Source: Brevundimonas sp. G8
GTDB lineage: Bacteria > Pseudomonadota > Alphaproteobacteria > Caulobacterales > Caulobacteraceae
Length of the DNA stretch: 64,000 nucleotides
Direction of reading: 5' to 3'
Assembly (NCBI RefSeq): GCF_902506205.1
Contig: NZ_LR732816.1
Span: 3,112,993 to 3,176,992 of the forward strand
The notes beneath the pieces are model-generated. The model searched no databases and was not told the DNA's origin. It saw only the letters and a list, made by a program, of their open reading frames with translations. The position numbers and the translations under genes were made by a program. This document shows, in pieces, positions 9,700-18,387 of the stretch; the stretch's first letter is position 1; each line of letters starts with the position of its first letter.

Positions 9700-9741
9700 T
9701 ACACGATACTCGGCGACCGTCAGGGCGGCCAGTTGGGACGA

Positions 9742-10263
9742 TCAGACGTTTCCGCGTCGGCTGATCTCGAACAGGAACCAAACGCGGCGTTCCGTCTCGT
9801 CGATCCAATTTTCCAGCAGGCTGGTGGTGGCCACGTCCCCCAGGTCGCTGGTGGTCGTGTGGGCGGCGCGCATGCGCTGGGCCAGGTCGGCGTTGTCGTC
9901 GCGCAACTCGGCCAGCATATCCTCGGGGCTGACATAGTCGGCGTCGTTGTCCAGCACGCGCTGCAGCGTCCTGATCTGGCCAATGGAGCGCAGGGTCGTT
10001 CCGCCGACCTTGCGCACGCGTTCGGCGATGGGGTCGGTCATGGCGATGATCTGGTCGCCCTGATCGTCCAGCATCAGGTGATAATCGCGAAAGTGCGGGC
10101 CGGACATGTGCCAGTGGAAGTTCTTGGTCTTCAGATAAAGGGCGAAGACATCGGCCAGCAGGGCGTTCAGCGCGCCGCTGATATCCTGGGTCGCTTCGGT
10201 TGTCAGACCTGTCGGGGTCCGAAGCTGCGCCAGGCGGCGGGTTTTGAGGGCTTGTTCGTCCAT
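9742..10263 (-). CDS. dps: Dps-family ferritin-like DNA-protection protein
   Basis: This 173-residue four-helix protein carries the Dps signature: KTKNFHWHMSGPHFRDYH, then a helix with LMLDDQGDQI, which supply the inter-subunit ferroxidase His, Asp and Glu ligands. A C-terminal helix ends ENWIDETERRVWFL. It stores iron using peroxide and protects DNA in stress. AAGGA precedes the ATG. It is first in a leftward group with the single receiver and the zinc-finger gene, and is divergent from a histidine kinase. That fits a redox or general stress block. Confidence 0.92.
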   Translation of the reverse strand: MDEQALKTRRLAQLRTPTGLTTEATQDISGALNALLADVFALYLKTKNFHWHMSGPHFRDYHLMLDDQGDQIIAMTDPIAERVRKVGGTTLRSIGQIRTLQRVLDNDADYVSPEDMLAELRDDNADLAQRMRAAHTTTSDLGDVATTSLLENWIDETERRVWFLFEISRRGNV

Positions 10264-10448
10264 GACACGGTCCTTCTTGAGTGATTTGCGTTGTCGTCAC
10301 CCTAGGCTGGCCGGTCGAACGACTCTTGCTTGGCCCCTTCGTGATTTGGACGGATGCGTGGGCATCTGCCCATCATCCCATCCCCTTGTTGCCCCAAGAC
10401 GACACCCTGTCCTAAGCGTGCAAGCGGCAGGATAGGGAGGGGCGCATC

Positions 10449-12011
10449 GTGAGGTCACAACGGACGGATCAGCCATTGATCGGGCGGCTGCGCCGCCTGC
10501 GGCTGTGGATCAGCCCGCCCCTGATCGTGGCCATCTTCCTGCTCGACACCTTCACGCCTCTGATCAGCGCCGTCGCCGTCTTCTACGTGGTGCCTCTGCT
10601 GATGCTGGGCGAGTTCCTGTCGGTTCGAAAGATCCAGTTGCTGTTCGTCGCCATGATCGGGCTGGCGACCTTCAGCCTCGTCTATGACCACGGCCCCAAC
10701 CCCGAGTTCGCCACCCTTCTGCGCTTCTGCGTCAGCATCGCCGCCATCAGCATCACCGGTCTTCTGGTCGTCAGGACGCTGCGGGATCGCGACAAGCTGT
10801 TGGGCCAGGCGATCGCTCTGCGCGCCAGTGAGGCGCGCTATCGCAACATCTTCAACACCCTGGCTGTCGGCATATGGGAGCACGATCTCGCCCCCCTTCG
10901 GACTGCCCTGCGACGGCTGCGGGAGACGGGCGTGGAGGATTTGCGCAGCTATCTGGTGCAGCATCCCGAGTTCGTGCGGGACGCACAACAGATCGTGCCG
11001 ATCACCGACGCCAACGACACAGCTTTGAAACTGCTCGGCGTCGAACGAAAGGAAGACTTCTTCCAGACGCTGGCGGAAATTCTGCCCGCAACAGGCGGAA
11101 GCTTCATCGAGTTCCTCATCGCCTTCGACGAGGGACGCAGCTACTATCAAGCCGAGACCGAGGTGCTGGACCGGCAGGGCCAAACCATCCCGATCATCGT
11201 CGCCATCACCTTCCCGCCGCCCGGCGGCGAGACGGATCGCGTTCAGGCCGTCATCCTGAATATCGTCGAACGACGCCGCCTTCAGCTCGCCTTCGACCTC
11301 GCCAAACAGGACGCCGACCAGGCCCTGCGCGCCGCCGCCATGGGCGAGCTGTCGGCCTCCATCGCGCATGAGGTGAACCAGCCGTTGGCCGCCATCATGA
11401 CCTCGTCCGAGGCCGCGCTGCGCTGGATGGACCATTCACCCCCCAATCTGGACGAGACGCGTGAGGCCTTGGCCGACGTTCTGCACGCAACACGTCATGC
11501 CACCGGCGTGGTCAAACGCGTGCGCAAACTGGTCAGCCGCAATAGGCCGGAGACCGAGCAGGTCGCCATCGACATTCTGACCACCGAGGCGCTGCGTCTG
11601 GTCCATCACGATCTCGGCCGCATGGGCGTTACGGTCAGCGCGAAACTGGCCGCAGCCGACGCCCTTATCCAGGCGGATCGCGTCCTGCTGCAACAGGTGT
11701 TGGTCAATCTGGTGATGAACGCGGCCCAGGCCATGACCGCCGCCGAGACGCCTGCCCCGACCATCGTCGTGCAAACCCGCCTGCACGACGGCCAGGCCCT
11801 CATCGACATCATCGACAATGGCCCAGGGTTCGATGCCGACAGCGCCCAGCGCGCGTTCGACGCCTTCTATACGACCAAGGCCGAAGGGATGGGCTTGGGG
11901 CTGGCGATCTGTCGCTCGACCGTGGAGGCGCACGACGGGACTATCGCGATCATTTCCGAACCCGGCGCCGGCGCCAGACTGTCGATCTCCCTGCCCGTCC
12001 TGACGGACTGA
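10449..12011 (+). CDS. Membrane sensor histidine kinase (FixL-like)
   Basis: The N-terminus has about four membrane helices within the first 110 residues. A PAS-like region (about 125-275) follows, then a dimerisation helix with H-box SIAHEVNQPLAAI, N-box NLVMNAAQAM, and G-boxes DNGPGF and GMGLGLAICRS. The H-box and the convergent FixJ-type regulator gene place it in the FixL/TodS-like class. I see no clear haem-binding His pattern in the PAS region, so the signal is unknown. The start is GTG with GGGAGG upstream. The convergent response regulator gene ends 3 bases from its stop. Confidence 0.9.
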   Translation: MRSQRTDQPLIGRLRRLRLWISPPLIVAIFLLDTFTPLISAVAVFYVVPLLMLGEFLSVRKIQLLFVAMIGLATFSLVYDHGPNPEFATLLRFCVSIAAISITGLLVVRTLRDRDKLLGQAIALRASEARYRNIFNTLAVGIWEHDLAPLRTALRRLRETGVEDLRSYLVQHPEFVRDAQQIVPITDANDTALKLLGVERKEDFFQTLAEILPATGGSFIEFLIAFDEGRSYYQAETEVLDRQGQTIPIIVAITFPPPGGETDRVQAVILNIVERRRLQLAFDLAKQDADQALRAAAMGELSASIAHEVNQPLAAIMTSSEAALRWMDHSPPNLDETREALADVLHATRHATGVVKRVRKLVSRNRPETEQVAIDILTTEALRLVHHDLGRMGVTVSAKLAAADALIQADRVLLQQVLVNLVMNAAQAMTAAETPAPTIVVQTRLHDGQALIDIIDNGPGFDADSAQRAFDAFYTTKAEGMGLGLAICRSTVEAHDGTIAIISEPGAGARLSISLPVLTD

Positions 12012-12014
12012 CGG

Positions 12015-12647
12015 TCAGGCGCGCGCCTGAGGCGTCAGGTCCTGAGACAGCCGCACCAGATCGGCCACCGTGTGGACCTGCATCTTGCGCATCAGGCTTG
12101 AGCGATGCAGCTTGACGGTGACCTCGCTCAAACCCAGCTCGGCCGCCGCCTGCTTGTTCATCAGCCCCCCGACGACCAGGTCCATCACCTGCCTTTCGCG
12201 CGGGGTCAGTTGCGCATAACGCGCCTCGACGCCAGCGACGTCTCCCGCGCGCTCGCGCGTTCGACGGTCGCGCTCAAGCGCTTCGTTGACGGCATCGATC
12301 AGGTCCTGATCCCGGAACGGCTTGGTCAGAAAGTCCACCGCCCCGGCCTTCATGGCCCCCACGGACATCGGCACGTCGCCATGACCGGTGATGACGATAA
12401 CCGGCGTCGTGACGCCCTGCGCCGCCAGCGCTTTCTGAAAGTCCAGTCCGCTGACGCCCGGCATTCGGACGTCGGTGATTATGCAGCTGACACGGCTAGG
12501 CGCCTGCGTCGCGAGAAAGGCCGTAGCGGACTCATAGAGCGTGGTCGCCAGGCCGATGGATCGGAACAGCGAATCCAGGGCGCGTCGCACCATTGGATCG
12601 TCGTCGATCACGATCACGACCGGCGCGTCCAGTTCAGTTCCGGCCAA
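12015..12647 (-). CDS. FixJ/NarL-type response regulator
   Basis: A receiver domain (VIDDDP, phosphoacceptor in CIITDVRMPGVSG, Lys in LTKPF) is joined to a LuxR-type helix-turn-helix (LTPRERQVMDLVVGGLMNKQAAAELGLSEVTVKLHRS). This is the usual partner of FixL-like kinases, and the convergent kinase gene is its likely cognate. The start is probably TTG at 12647, with GGGAGGGG just upstream, since no ATG gives a complete receiver. Confidence 0.93.
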   Translation of the reverse strand: MAGTELDAPVVIVIDDDPMVRRALDSLFRSIGLATTLYESATAFLATQAPSRVSCIITDVRMPGVSGLDFQKALAAQGVTTPVIVITGHGDVPMSVGAMKAGAVDFLTKPFRDQDLIDAVNEALERDRRTRERAGDVAGVEARYAQLTPRERQVMDLVVGGLMNKQAAAELGLSEVTVKLHRSSLMRKMQVHTVADLVRLSQDLTPQARA

Positions 12648-12729
12648 TCGCCCCTCCCGGATGATCCACGTCCCACCTGCCTACGGAAGCTGAGCCGTCA
12701 GATCAATCCAGTGCAAGCTCGACCAAGGG

Positions 12730-13944
12730 CTAGGACAGGCCGACGATTCGATTCCTAGCCATCAGGCTACGAACCTGAAGCACGACAGCCATCGCCGCCG
12801 CAACGGCCCCCAGCACGACCACGCCGGCCCAGCCGAACCGCGACCAGGCGACCGTGGCGATCGCCGAACCCGCCGCGCCGCCCAGGAACATGGAGCCCAT
12901 GAACAGGGTGTTGATCCGGCTGCGCGCCTCAGGCCGCAGGGCGTAGACGACGTGCTGGTTCGACACGAGGGCGCTTTGCACGGCGAAATCGAGCAGGATG
13001 ACCCCGACGACCAGACCGGCGATCGAGGTCCAGGCGCCGAAGAGTATCCAGGACGCCAGGGTCAAAAGCGCCCCCAGGGCGATCACCTCATGCGGCCCGC
13101 GTCGGTCCGCGACGCGCCCCGCGATCGGTGCGGCGATGATGCCGACCGCCCCGACCACGCCGAACAGGCCCGCCACATCGGAGCCCAGGCCAAAGCGCGG
13201 CTCCTGCAACCGCAGCGCCAGTATGGTCCAGAAGGCGGCGAAGGCGCCGAAGAGCAGCGCCTGGGTCAGGGCGGCAAGCCGCAGGCCCGGGAACTCGCGC
13301 CACAGGTCGATCAGTGTGCGAAGCAAGGCGGGATAGGACAGTCGGCTATCGGGCCGGCTTGTGGGCAGGACCGCGAACATCAATCCGCCGGCGATCAGGG
13401 CCAGCGGCGCGCCCAGCCAGAACATCTCGCGCCAGCCGAAATGCGCGCCGACGAAGCCCGCCAATGTCCGGCTGAGAAGAATGCCGCACAGGACGCCAGA
13501 CATGACCGTGCCGACCGTCGCACCCCGCTTTTCCGGCGATGAAAGATGGGCCGCAAATGGCACGATCTGCTGCGCAACGGTCGCGGTCACCCCGACCACC
13601 AGCGAGGCGACGATGACCAGAGCCGCACCGGGCGCCGCCGCCGTCGCCGCCAGCGCAAGGGCCAGCACCACGAACTGTCCCACGATCAGCCGTTTGCGCT
13701 CGATCAGGTCGCCCAGCGGCAGGAGAAGGAACAGACCCAGCGCATAGCCCAACTGAGTGACCGTCGGCACGAACCGCGTCGCCTCGCCGGGCAGATCGCG
13801 TTCCATCAGGCCCAGCATCGGCTGGTTGTAATAGATGTTGGCGACGGCCAGCCCGGCGGCTACGGCCATGGCGAAGATCAAGCCCCCGCCCACGCCCGGC
13901 GCGCCGGCCACGTTTGCGAGTGCTGGCTGGTTTTGCTGTGTCAT
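12730..13944 (-). CDS. MFS transporter (drug/metabolite efflux type)
   Basis: This 404-residue protein has about 12 hydrophobic helices and major-facilitator motifs: NIYYNQPML in helix 1-2, [14 protein letters not shown] in the loop 2-3, and [10 protein letters not shown] in loop 8-9. It resembles the YnfM/YdeR-like efflux carriers. It stands alone between the FixJ-type regulator and a repeat-bearing gap, and the substrate cannot be read from the sequence. Confidence 0.88.
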   Translation of the reverse strand: MTQQNQPALANVAGAPGVGGGLIFAMAVAAGLAVANIYYNQPMLGLMERDLPGEATRFVPTVTQLGYALGLFLLLPLGDLIERKRLIVGQFVVLALALAATAAAPGAALVIVASLVVGVTATVAQQIVPFAAHLSSPEKRGATVGTVMSGVLCGILLSRTLAGFVGAHFGWREMFWLGAPLALIAGGLMFAVLPTSRPDSRLSYPALLRTLIDLWREFPGLRLAALTQALLFGAFAAFWTILALRLQEPRFGLGSDVAGLFGVVGAVGIIAAPIAGRVADRRGPHEVIALGALLTLASWILFGAWTSIAGLVVGVILLDFAVQSALVSNQHVVYALRPEARSRINTLFMGSMFLGGAAGSAIATVAWSRFGWAGVVVLGAVAAAMAVVLQVRSLMARNRIVGLS

Positions 13945-14238
13945 AACATGTTCCAGTTCAAAGGCTGGGACGCATCGTGCCCAGCCTGCCAGCCGCGTTC
14001 TTGTTCATTTCCGCTACTATGGCTCGAACTTCAGGCTCGACTGCTCATTTTGGACGCGGATTGGAGCACGTGGCCCGGCGGCAAGAAAGCAGACAGATTC
14101 CGTTGCCTTAATTTTCGTCGAACGCCGCTTAGGCGCAATCGCCTGCCCTCGCCTCGGTTAGGTAGCAACGCGCCATGAGCCGACATCATCTCACAGTCGG
14201 AAAGGCGTCATTCAGTCTTTTGCCCTCCCCGTCTCAAC
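13945..14238. other. Intergenic region of 294 bases with repeat copy C
   Basis: No supported gene. It holds an AAAGCAGACAGATT half site near 14087 and a fuller copy of the dispersed repeat at 14169-14215, just past the stop of the LysR gene. Confidence 0.5.
14169..14215 (+). repeat. Dispersed AGCGGACATT repeat, copy C (diverged)
   Basis: CGCGCCATGAGCCGACATC is followed after about 10 bases by CGGAAAGGCGTCATTC. It matches copy D near 21160 over most positions and is in the same orientation. Confidence 0.55.
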
Positions 14239-15141
14239 TTACGTCCAGGGTGACGCCGCCGACCATTCCGCATGGATATGGTCTATGAACATTCTCACCT
14301 TGGGCGAGAGATGGCGCCGCGTCGGATACACGGCGACTACGGGCCCTTCTTCGCGCCGGTAGTCGGTCAGGACCGGCGTCAGACGCCCCTCACGGATGTC
14401 ATCGCCGACCAGAAAGGCGCCCAGTTGAACCAAGCCTAATCCGGCCAAGGCGGCGTCCCTCACGGCTTCACTGTTGTTTAGGCGGAGGGCCCCATTTACG
14501 CAGACCTCGCGATCTTCGCCGTTCACATTGAATCGCCAGGTCGAGACGGTCCCGCAAACTGTGAAAACCACTTTTTCGTGCGCCTGAAGTTGGTCGACGG
14601 CGCTGGGCATTCCTCGGGATTCCAAATATGCCGGAGCCGCGCAGGTGATGAAATGGTGCGGCGCAAGGACGCGCCGGATCAGTCCGCTGTCCGTCGGCCC
14701 GCCGACCCGAATAGCCAGATCGACGCCATCCGCAGCCAGATCGCGATAGTCGTCCGACAGGGTCACGTCGGCCTCTAACTCGGGCCATTTGGCCAAAAAG
14801 CGGTAGAGAGACGGCAGGATATGAATCCGCCCCAGAGCGATCGGCACATCCAGCCGCAACCGGCCTCTGGGCGATTGATAGCGTTGGGCCAACGCTGCCT
14901 CGGCGTCCTCCACCTCGCAAAGGATCCTGATGGCGTGCTCGTAGAAGAGCCGCCCCTCCTCTGTCAGAGCGACGCTGCGCGTTGTTCGGTGAACCAAACG
15001 GGTGGCGAGGCGCTCCTCCAGCCGAGCGACGCATTTGCCGACTGCCGACCGCGAAAGCCCCAACCGCTCGGCGGCCAAGGTGAAACTCCGTGCGTCCGCA
15101 ACCCGCACAAAGGCCGTCACGTCGCCTAGCTGATCCAGCAT
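14239..15141 (-). CDS. LysR-family transcriptional regulator
   Basis: This 300-residue regulator has an N-terminal winged helix (SFTLAAERLGLSRSAVGKCVARLEERL, then LVHRTTRSVALTEEG) and a LysR substrate domain of the DsdC/CrgA-like type. It is divergent from an MFS transporter gene with only about 75 bases between the starts, the standard layout for a LysR regulator controlling its neighbour. The inducer is unknown. Confidence 0.92.
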   Translation of the reverse strand: MLDQLGDVTAFVRVADARSFTLAAERLGLSRSAVGKCVARLEERLATRLVHRTTRSVALTEEGRLFYEHAIRILCEVEDAEAALAQRYQSPRGRLRLDVPIALGRIHILPSLYRFLAKWPELEADVTLSDDYRDLAADGVDLAIRVGGPTDSGLIRRVLAPHHFITCAAPAYLESRGMPSAVDQLQAHEKVVFTVCGTVSTWRFNVNGEDREVCVNGALRLNNSEAVRDAALAGLGLVQLGAFLVGDDIREGRLTPVLTDYRREEGPVVAVYPTRRHLSPKVRMFIDHIHAEWSAASPWT

Positions 15142-15215
15142 TTCGGCCTCATTGGGTCCATTTCGTCCCTAGAGCTTTTACGTTGGTGCTGTTTATCGCG
15201 CTAGAGAGGACAGTC

Positions 15216-16445
15216 ATGTCTCCACATCCGCAGATCGGAGACGCGACCATGACGCAAGACAAGACCAAGTTGGCCGTGTACGGGGCCGACAAACCTGTCT
15301 GGCGGCCTGTCATCGCAATCGGCCTGTCGACCTTCGCCGTCGTCACGACAGAGATGCTGCCTATCGGACTGCTGACGCCCATGGCAGCCTCGTTCGGCAG
15401 TCCTGTCGGCGCGGCCGGCCTGGCCATTTCCCTGCCGGCGCTGCTGGCCGGCCTTTTCGCGCCTGTCGTGCTGGTGGTTTCGGGCGGCATGGACAGGCGT
15501 CGCATCCTGATCAGGCTGCTCATCCTGCTGGTGCTCGCCAACCTGGCTTGCGCCGTGGCGCCCTCGATCGGCTGGCTTCTCGCAGCGCGCATTCTGGTCG
15601 GCTTTTGCATGGGCGGCGTTTGGGCCATCGCTGGAGGCTCGGCTCCACGCCTCGTTCCGCAGCCGTCACAGGGCATGGCGACCGCCGTCATCTTCGGCGG
15701 CGTCGCCGCCGCCTCCGTCTTCGGGGTGCCAACGGGCGCCCTGATCTCGGACCTGGCTGACTGGCGGACCGCCTTTGGCGTCATGGCGGCGTTCAGCGGG
15801 CTGGTGCTTCTACTCAATCTCTGGGCTCTACCGCCCCTCCCGGTCCGGCATTCCGTGCGGCCGCGCCAGTTCGTTGAACTGCTGGGACGACCTTCGGTCC
15901 GGTTGGGCCTGGGCATCACCCTTCTACTCGTCGCCGGTCACTTCATGGCCTACACCTTCGTGCGGCCCTCTCTACAGATGCTCTCTGGCATCCCGACCCA
16001 CTGGGTCGGGCTGCTGCTCTTCGCCTATGGCGCTGCCGGCGTGGCGGGCAACTTCATCGCGGGGGCCCTACCCGCACGACGGATCGGCGCAACCCTGATC
16101 CTCATTTCGGGCTCTCTGGCCTCAACCCTTTTCGCCTTCCACATCCTGGGAACGACAGCATCAGGAGGAACCCTAGTGCTCATCGTCTGGGGCCTTGCCT
16201 ATGGGGGCGTTTCGGTGGCCCTTCAGACTTGGATGATGCGGGCCGCTCCTGACGCCATCGAGGTCGCTACCTCGCTCTTCGTCGCCGTCTTCAACCTCGC
16301 CATCGCGCTCGGGTCTCTGCTTGGAGGACAGGCGGTGGACCGGCTGGACCTTCAGACAAACATGCTGATGGCGGCCGTACTGACGACAACGGCGCTGGGC
16401 CTAGCGCTCGTCGCCCGGCGCTCCCTTGCTCGCAGTAGTCGCTGA
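15216..16445 (+). CDS. MFS transporter (DHA1 / sugar-efflux type)
   Basis: This carrier of about 409 residues has 12 predicted helices and DHA1 features: TTEMLPIGLLTPMA in helix 1, DRRRILI in loop 2-3, and GVPTGALISDLADWR, typical of the NepI/PbuE/SotB branch. The ATG at 15216 has GAGAGGA upstream and is preferred over the earlier open frame. It is divergent from a LysR gene and followed by a MetX-like hydrolase gene 38 bases on, so the hydrolase may act on the exported compound. A similar LysR-MFS pair lies at 21.2-23.4 kb. Confidence 0.9.
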   Translation: MSPHPQIGDATMTQDKTKLAVYGADKPVWRPVIAIGLSTFAVVTTEMLPIGLLTPMAASFGSPVGAAGLAISLPALLAGLFAPVVLVVSGGMDRRRILIRLLILLVLANLACAVAPSIGWLLAARILVGFCMGGVWAIAGGSAPRLVPQPSQGMATAVIFGGVAAASVFGVPTGALISDLADWRTAFGVMAAFSGLVLLLNLWALPPLPVRHSVRPRQFVELLGRPSVRLGLGITLLLVAGHFMAYTFVRPSLQMLSGIPTHWVGLLLFAYGAAGVAGNFIAGALPARRIGATLILISGSLASTLFAFHILGTTASGGTLVLIVWGLAYGGVSVALQTWMMRAAPDAIEVATSLFVAVFNLAIALGSLLGGQAVDRLDLQTNMLMAAVLTTTALGLALVARRSLARSSR

Positions 16446-16483
16446 AGCGCCTCCGCTCATCCACAAATCCGCACGGTACCTCC

Positions 16484-17494
16484 ATGACGCATCAAAGTTT
16501 CCACCTTGGCGACATCCGGCTCCAGTCGGGCCACGACATTCCCGACGCCGTCCTAGCCTATCAGACCCATGGCGCGCTCAATTCGGCCCGGGACAACGCC
16601 ATCATCTACCCGACATCCTTCGCCGCCACCCACAAAGACGCGGCCTGGCTCATCGGGCCCGGTCGCGCCCTAGACCCCGACCGGTATTTCATCATCATTC
16701 CGAACGCCCTGGGCGCAGGCCTGTCCAGTTCCCCGAGCAACCGTCCCGCCTCCATGGCCGGCGATAGCTTTCCTCCTGTCACCATTCGCGACAACGTCCT
16801 GCAGCAACATCGCCTGGTGACTGAGCGGTTCGGCATTGATCGGCTTCATATGGCGATCGGCTGGTCCCTGGGGGGATCACAAGCCTTTGAATGGGCGTCA
16901 GCCTTCCCCGATCAGGTCGAGAGACTATTCACCTTCCAGAGCGCGGCGCGCACGTCGCGACACTTTTCAATCTTCTTCGACAGCGTTCGCGCTGCGATCA
17001 TGCAGGATTCGGAATTTCGGAACGGCCTTTACATCCGCCAGCCCGAGCGCGGGCTTCGAACGGCTGCCCGCATATATGCGGCGTGGGGCTTCTCTCAGGC
17101 ATTCTTCAGACGGCGGCTGGACGAGACCGCGCTTGGATACGCCTCCATGGAGGACTTCTTGACGGACTTCTGGGAAGGCTGGTTCCTCAAACGCGACGCC
17201 AACAACCTGCTCGCGCAGATCTGGACAGGCCAACACGCCGACATTAGTGCGAACGAGATCTACCAGGGCGATCTTGATCGTGCGCTCGGCTCGATCCAGG
17301 CTGACGCCATTATCATGCCCGCATCGAGCGATCTTTACTTCCCGATCGCAGACGCCGCGGAGGAAGCAAAACGCATTCCCGGAGCTGAGCTTCGCGTCCT
17401 GGAAACGGACTGGGGCCACGTAGCGGGTGAAGGCCTCAATGAGGCTGATACGGCTGCACTTGAGCAATCCATCAGCGACCTGCTGAGGCGATGA
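16484..17494 (+). CDS. Alpha/beta hydrolase, homoserine O-acetyltransferase (MetX)-like family
   Basis: This 336-residue protein follows the MetX layout: YQTHGALN near the N-terminus, NALGAGLSSSPSN, the nucleophile elbow AIGWSLGGSQAFEWA with Ser, an Asp in ASSDLYFPI and a His in DWGHVAGEG. MetX proper has the elbow GGSMGG, and biosynthetic copies sit with met genes. The divergent sequence and the transporter neighbour make this more likely a paralogous hydrolase or acyltransferase of unknown substrate. It is probably co-transcribed with the upstream MFS gene. Confidence 0.85.
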   Translation: MTHQSFHLGDIRLQSGHDIPDAVLAYQTHGALNSARDNAIIYPTSFAATHKDAAWLIGPGRALDPDRYFIIIPNALGAGLSSSPSNRPASMAGDSFPPVTIRDNVLQQHRLVTERFGIDRLHMAIGWSLGGSQAFEWASAFPDQVERLFTFQSAARTSRHFSIFFDSVRAAIMQDSEFRNGLYIRQPERGLRTAARIYAAWGFSQAFFRRRLDETALGYASMEDFLTDFWEGWFLKRDANNLLAQIWTGQHADISANEIYQGDLDRALGSIQADAIIMPASSDLYFPIADAAEEAKRIPGAELRVLETDWGHVAGEGLNEADTAALEQSISDLLRR

Positions 17495-17500
17495 GCTACG

Positions 17501-17525
17501 GCTTGATGTCCGCTTTCCACCCCTT
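17501..17525 (-). repeat. Dispersed AGCGGACATT repeat, partial copy G
   Basis: Read on the minus strand, GGAAAGCGGACATC matches the second half of the other copies. It begins 7 bases after the stop of the MetX-like gene. It is short, and opposite in orientation to the others. Confidence 0.4.
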
Positions 17526-17533
17526 CGAGACTT

Positions 17534-17565
17534 TGGGGCAGCCCGCTTTTCGGCAGCCTGCCCCA
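17534..17565. terminator. Hairpin between convergent hydrolase and integrase genes
   Basis: TGGGGCAG and CTGCCCCA form a perfect 8-base-pair stem around a 16-base loop containing CTTTT. It lies between two convergent stop codons, so it may terminate both. Confidence 0.45.
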
Positions 17566-17572
17566 TGCCGGC

Positions 17573-18199
17573 TCAAAGATCGATCTGCTCCGAAATCTCC
17601 AACGCGTCGTCCACCTCGATGCCGAGATATCTGACGGTGCTCTCGAGCTTTCCGTGGCCGAGGAGGAGCTGGCAGGCGCGTAGGTTTCCGGTCTTCTTGT
17701 AGATCAAGGCCACCTTGGTCCGTCGAAGGCTGTGGGTGCCATAGGCGCTTGGGTTCAGGTCAATCATCCTCACCCAGGCATCGACCAGTCGAGCGTACTG
17801 CCGTGTGCCTATGTGCTCTCCATCTCGGCTGCGGCTGGGGAAGAGCCAGTCGTCACGCCGTGGCCCTCTGCGCTCTAGCCAGTGAGCCAAAGCTTCTCTC
17901 GCGGCCTCCGTGATCTCGAACGGCACCGGCCGACCGGTCTTTTGCTGGACGATGGTCGATCGCTGGCGAATGACGCCGCCCTGAGCGATATCGCCGAGCC
18001 GGAGCTTCACCAGATCACAGCCCCGAAGTTTCGCGTCCAACGCGATGTTGAACATTGCCAAATCACGGATCAATCCTACGGACTTGAGATGCTGTCGGAT
18101 CGCCCAGATGTGCTTTGGCTTGAGTGGGGCCTTGGCGCCTGTCATTCGACCAGCGTTCCAGGGCTTGCGAGGTAAACGAAACAGATCGGGCTGGCTCAT
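17573..18199 (-). CDS. Tyrosine recombinase / phage-type integrase, short form
   Basis: This protein of about 208 residues has the catalytic set of tyrosine recombinases: Arg in DAKLRGCDLVKL, the HSLRR box, and LLGHGKLESTVRYLG with the second His and the nucleophilic Tyr. It lacks a large N-terminal arm-binding domain, as in other small stand-alone integrases of alphaproteobacteria. The ATG at 18199 has GGGAGG 5 bases upstream. No att site, tRNA or phage genes are adjacent, so it is an orphan recombinase of unknown target. Confidence 0.88.
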   Translation of the reverse strand: MSQPDLFRLPRKPWNAGRMTGAKAPLKPKHIWAIRQHLKSVGLIRDLAMFNIALDAKLRGCDLVKLRLGDIAQGGVIRQRSTIVQQKTGRPVPFEITEAAREALAHWLERRGPRRDDWLFPSRSRDGEHIGTRQYARLVDAWVRMIDLNPSAYGTHSLRRTKVALIYKKTGNLRACQLLLGHGKLESTVRYLGIEVDDALEISEQIDL

Positions 18200-18387
18200 G
18201 GACACCTCCCACGATCAACGCCCCCTCCTCAGGATACGCTCCAGAGAGCGCAGATGCGCCAGCAGCGGACATAGACTAGCTATCCGGCTCCAGACATTCA
18301 GCTTGGTCAATTTCGGCCCTTTGATTCAGTATTGGGTCGGTCGCACGAGCAAGGCTTCCCCTCGTAGGCCCCAACTTCTAGCGTCGG

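Noticed and set aside
10455..11435. 326-codon minus-strand frame opposite the histidine kinase
   Set aside because: Its composition is a mirror of the kinase, with no recognisable domain.
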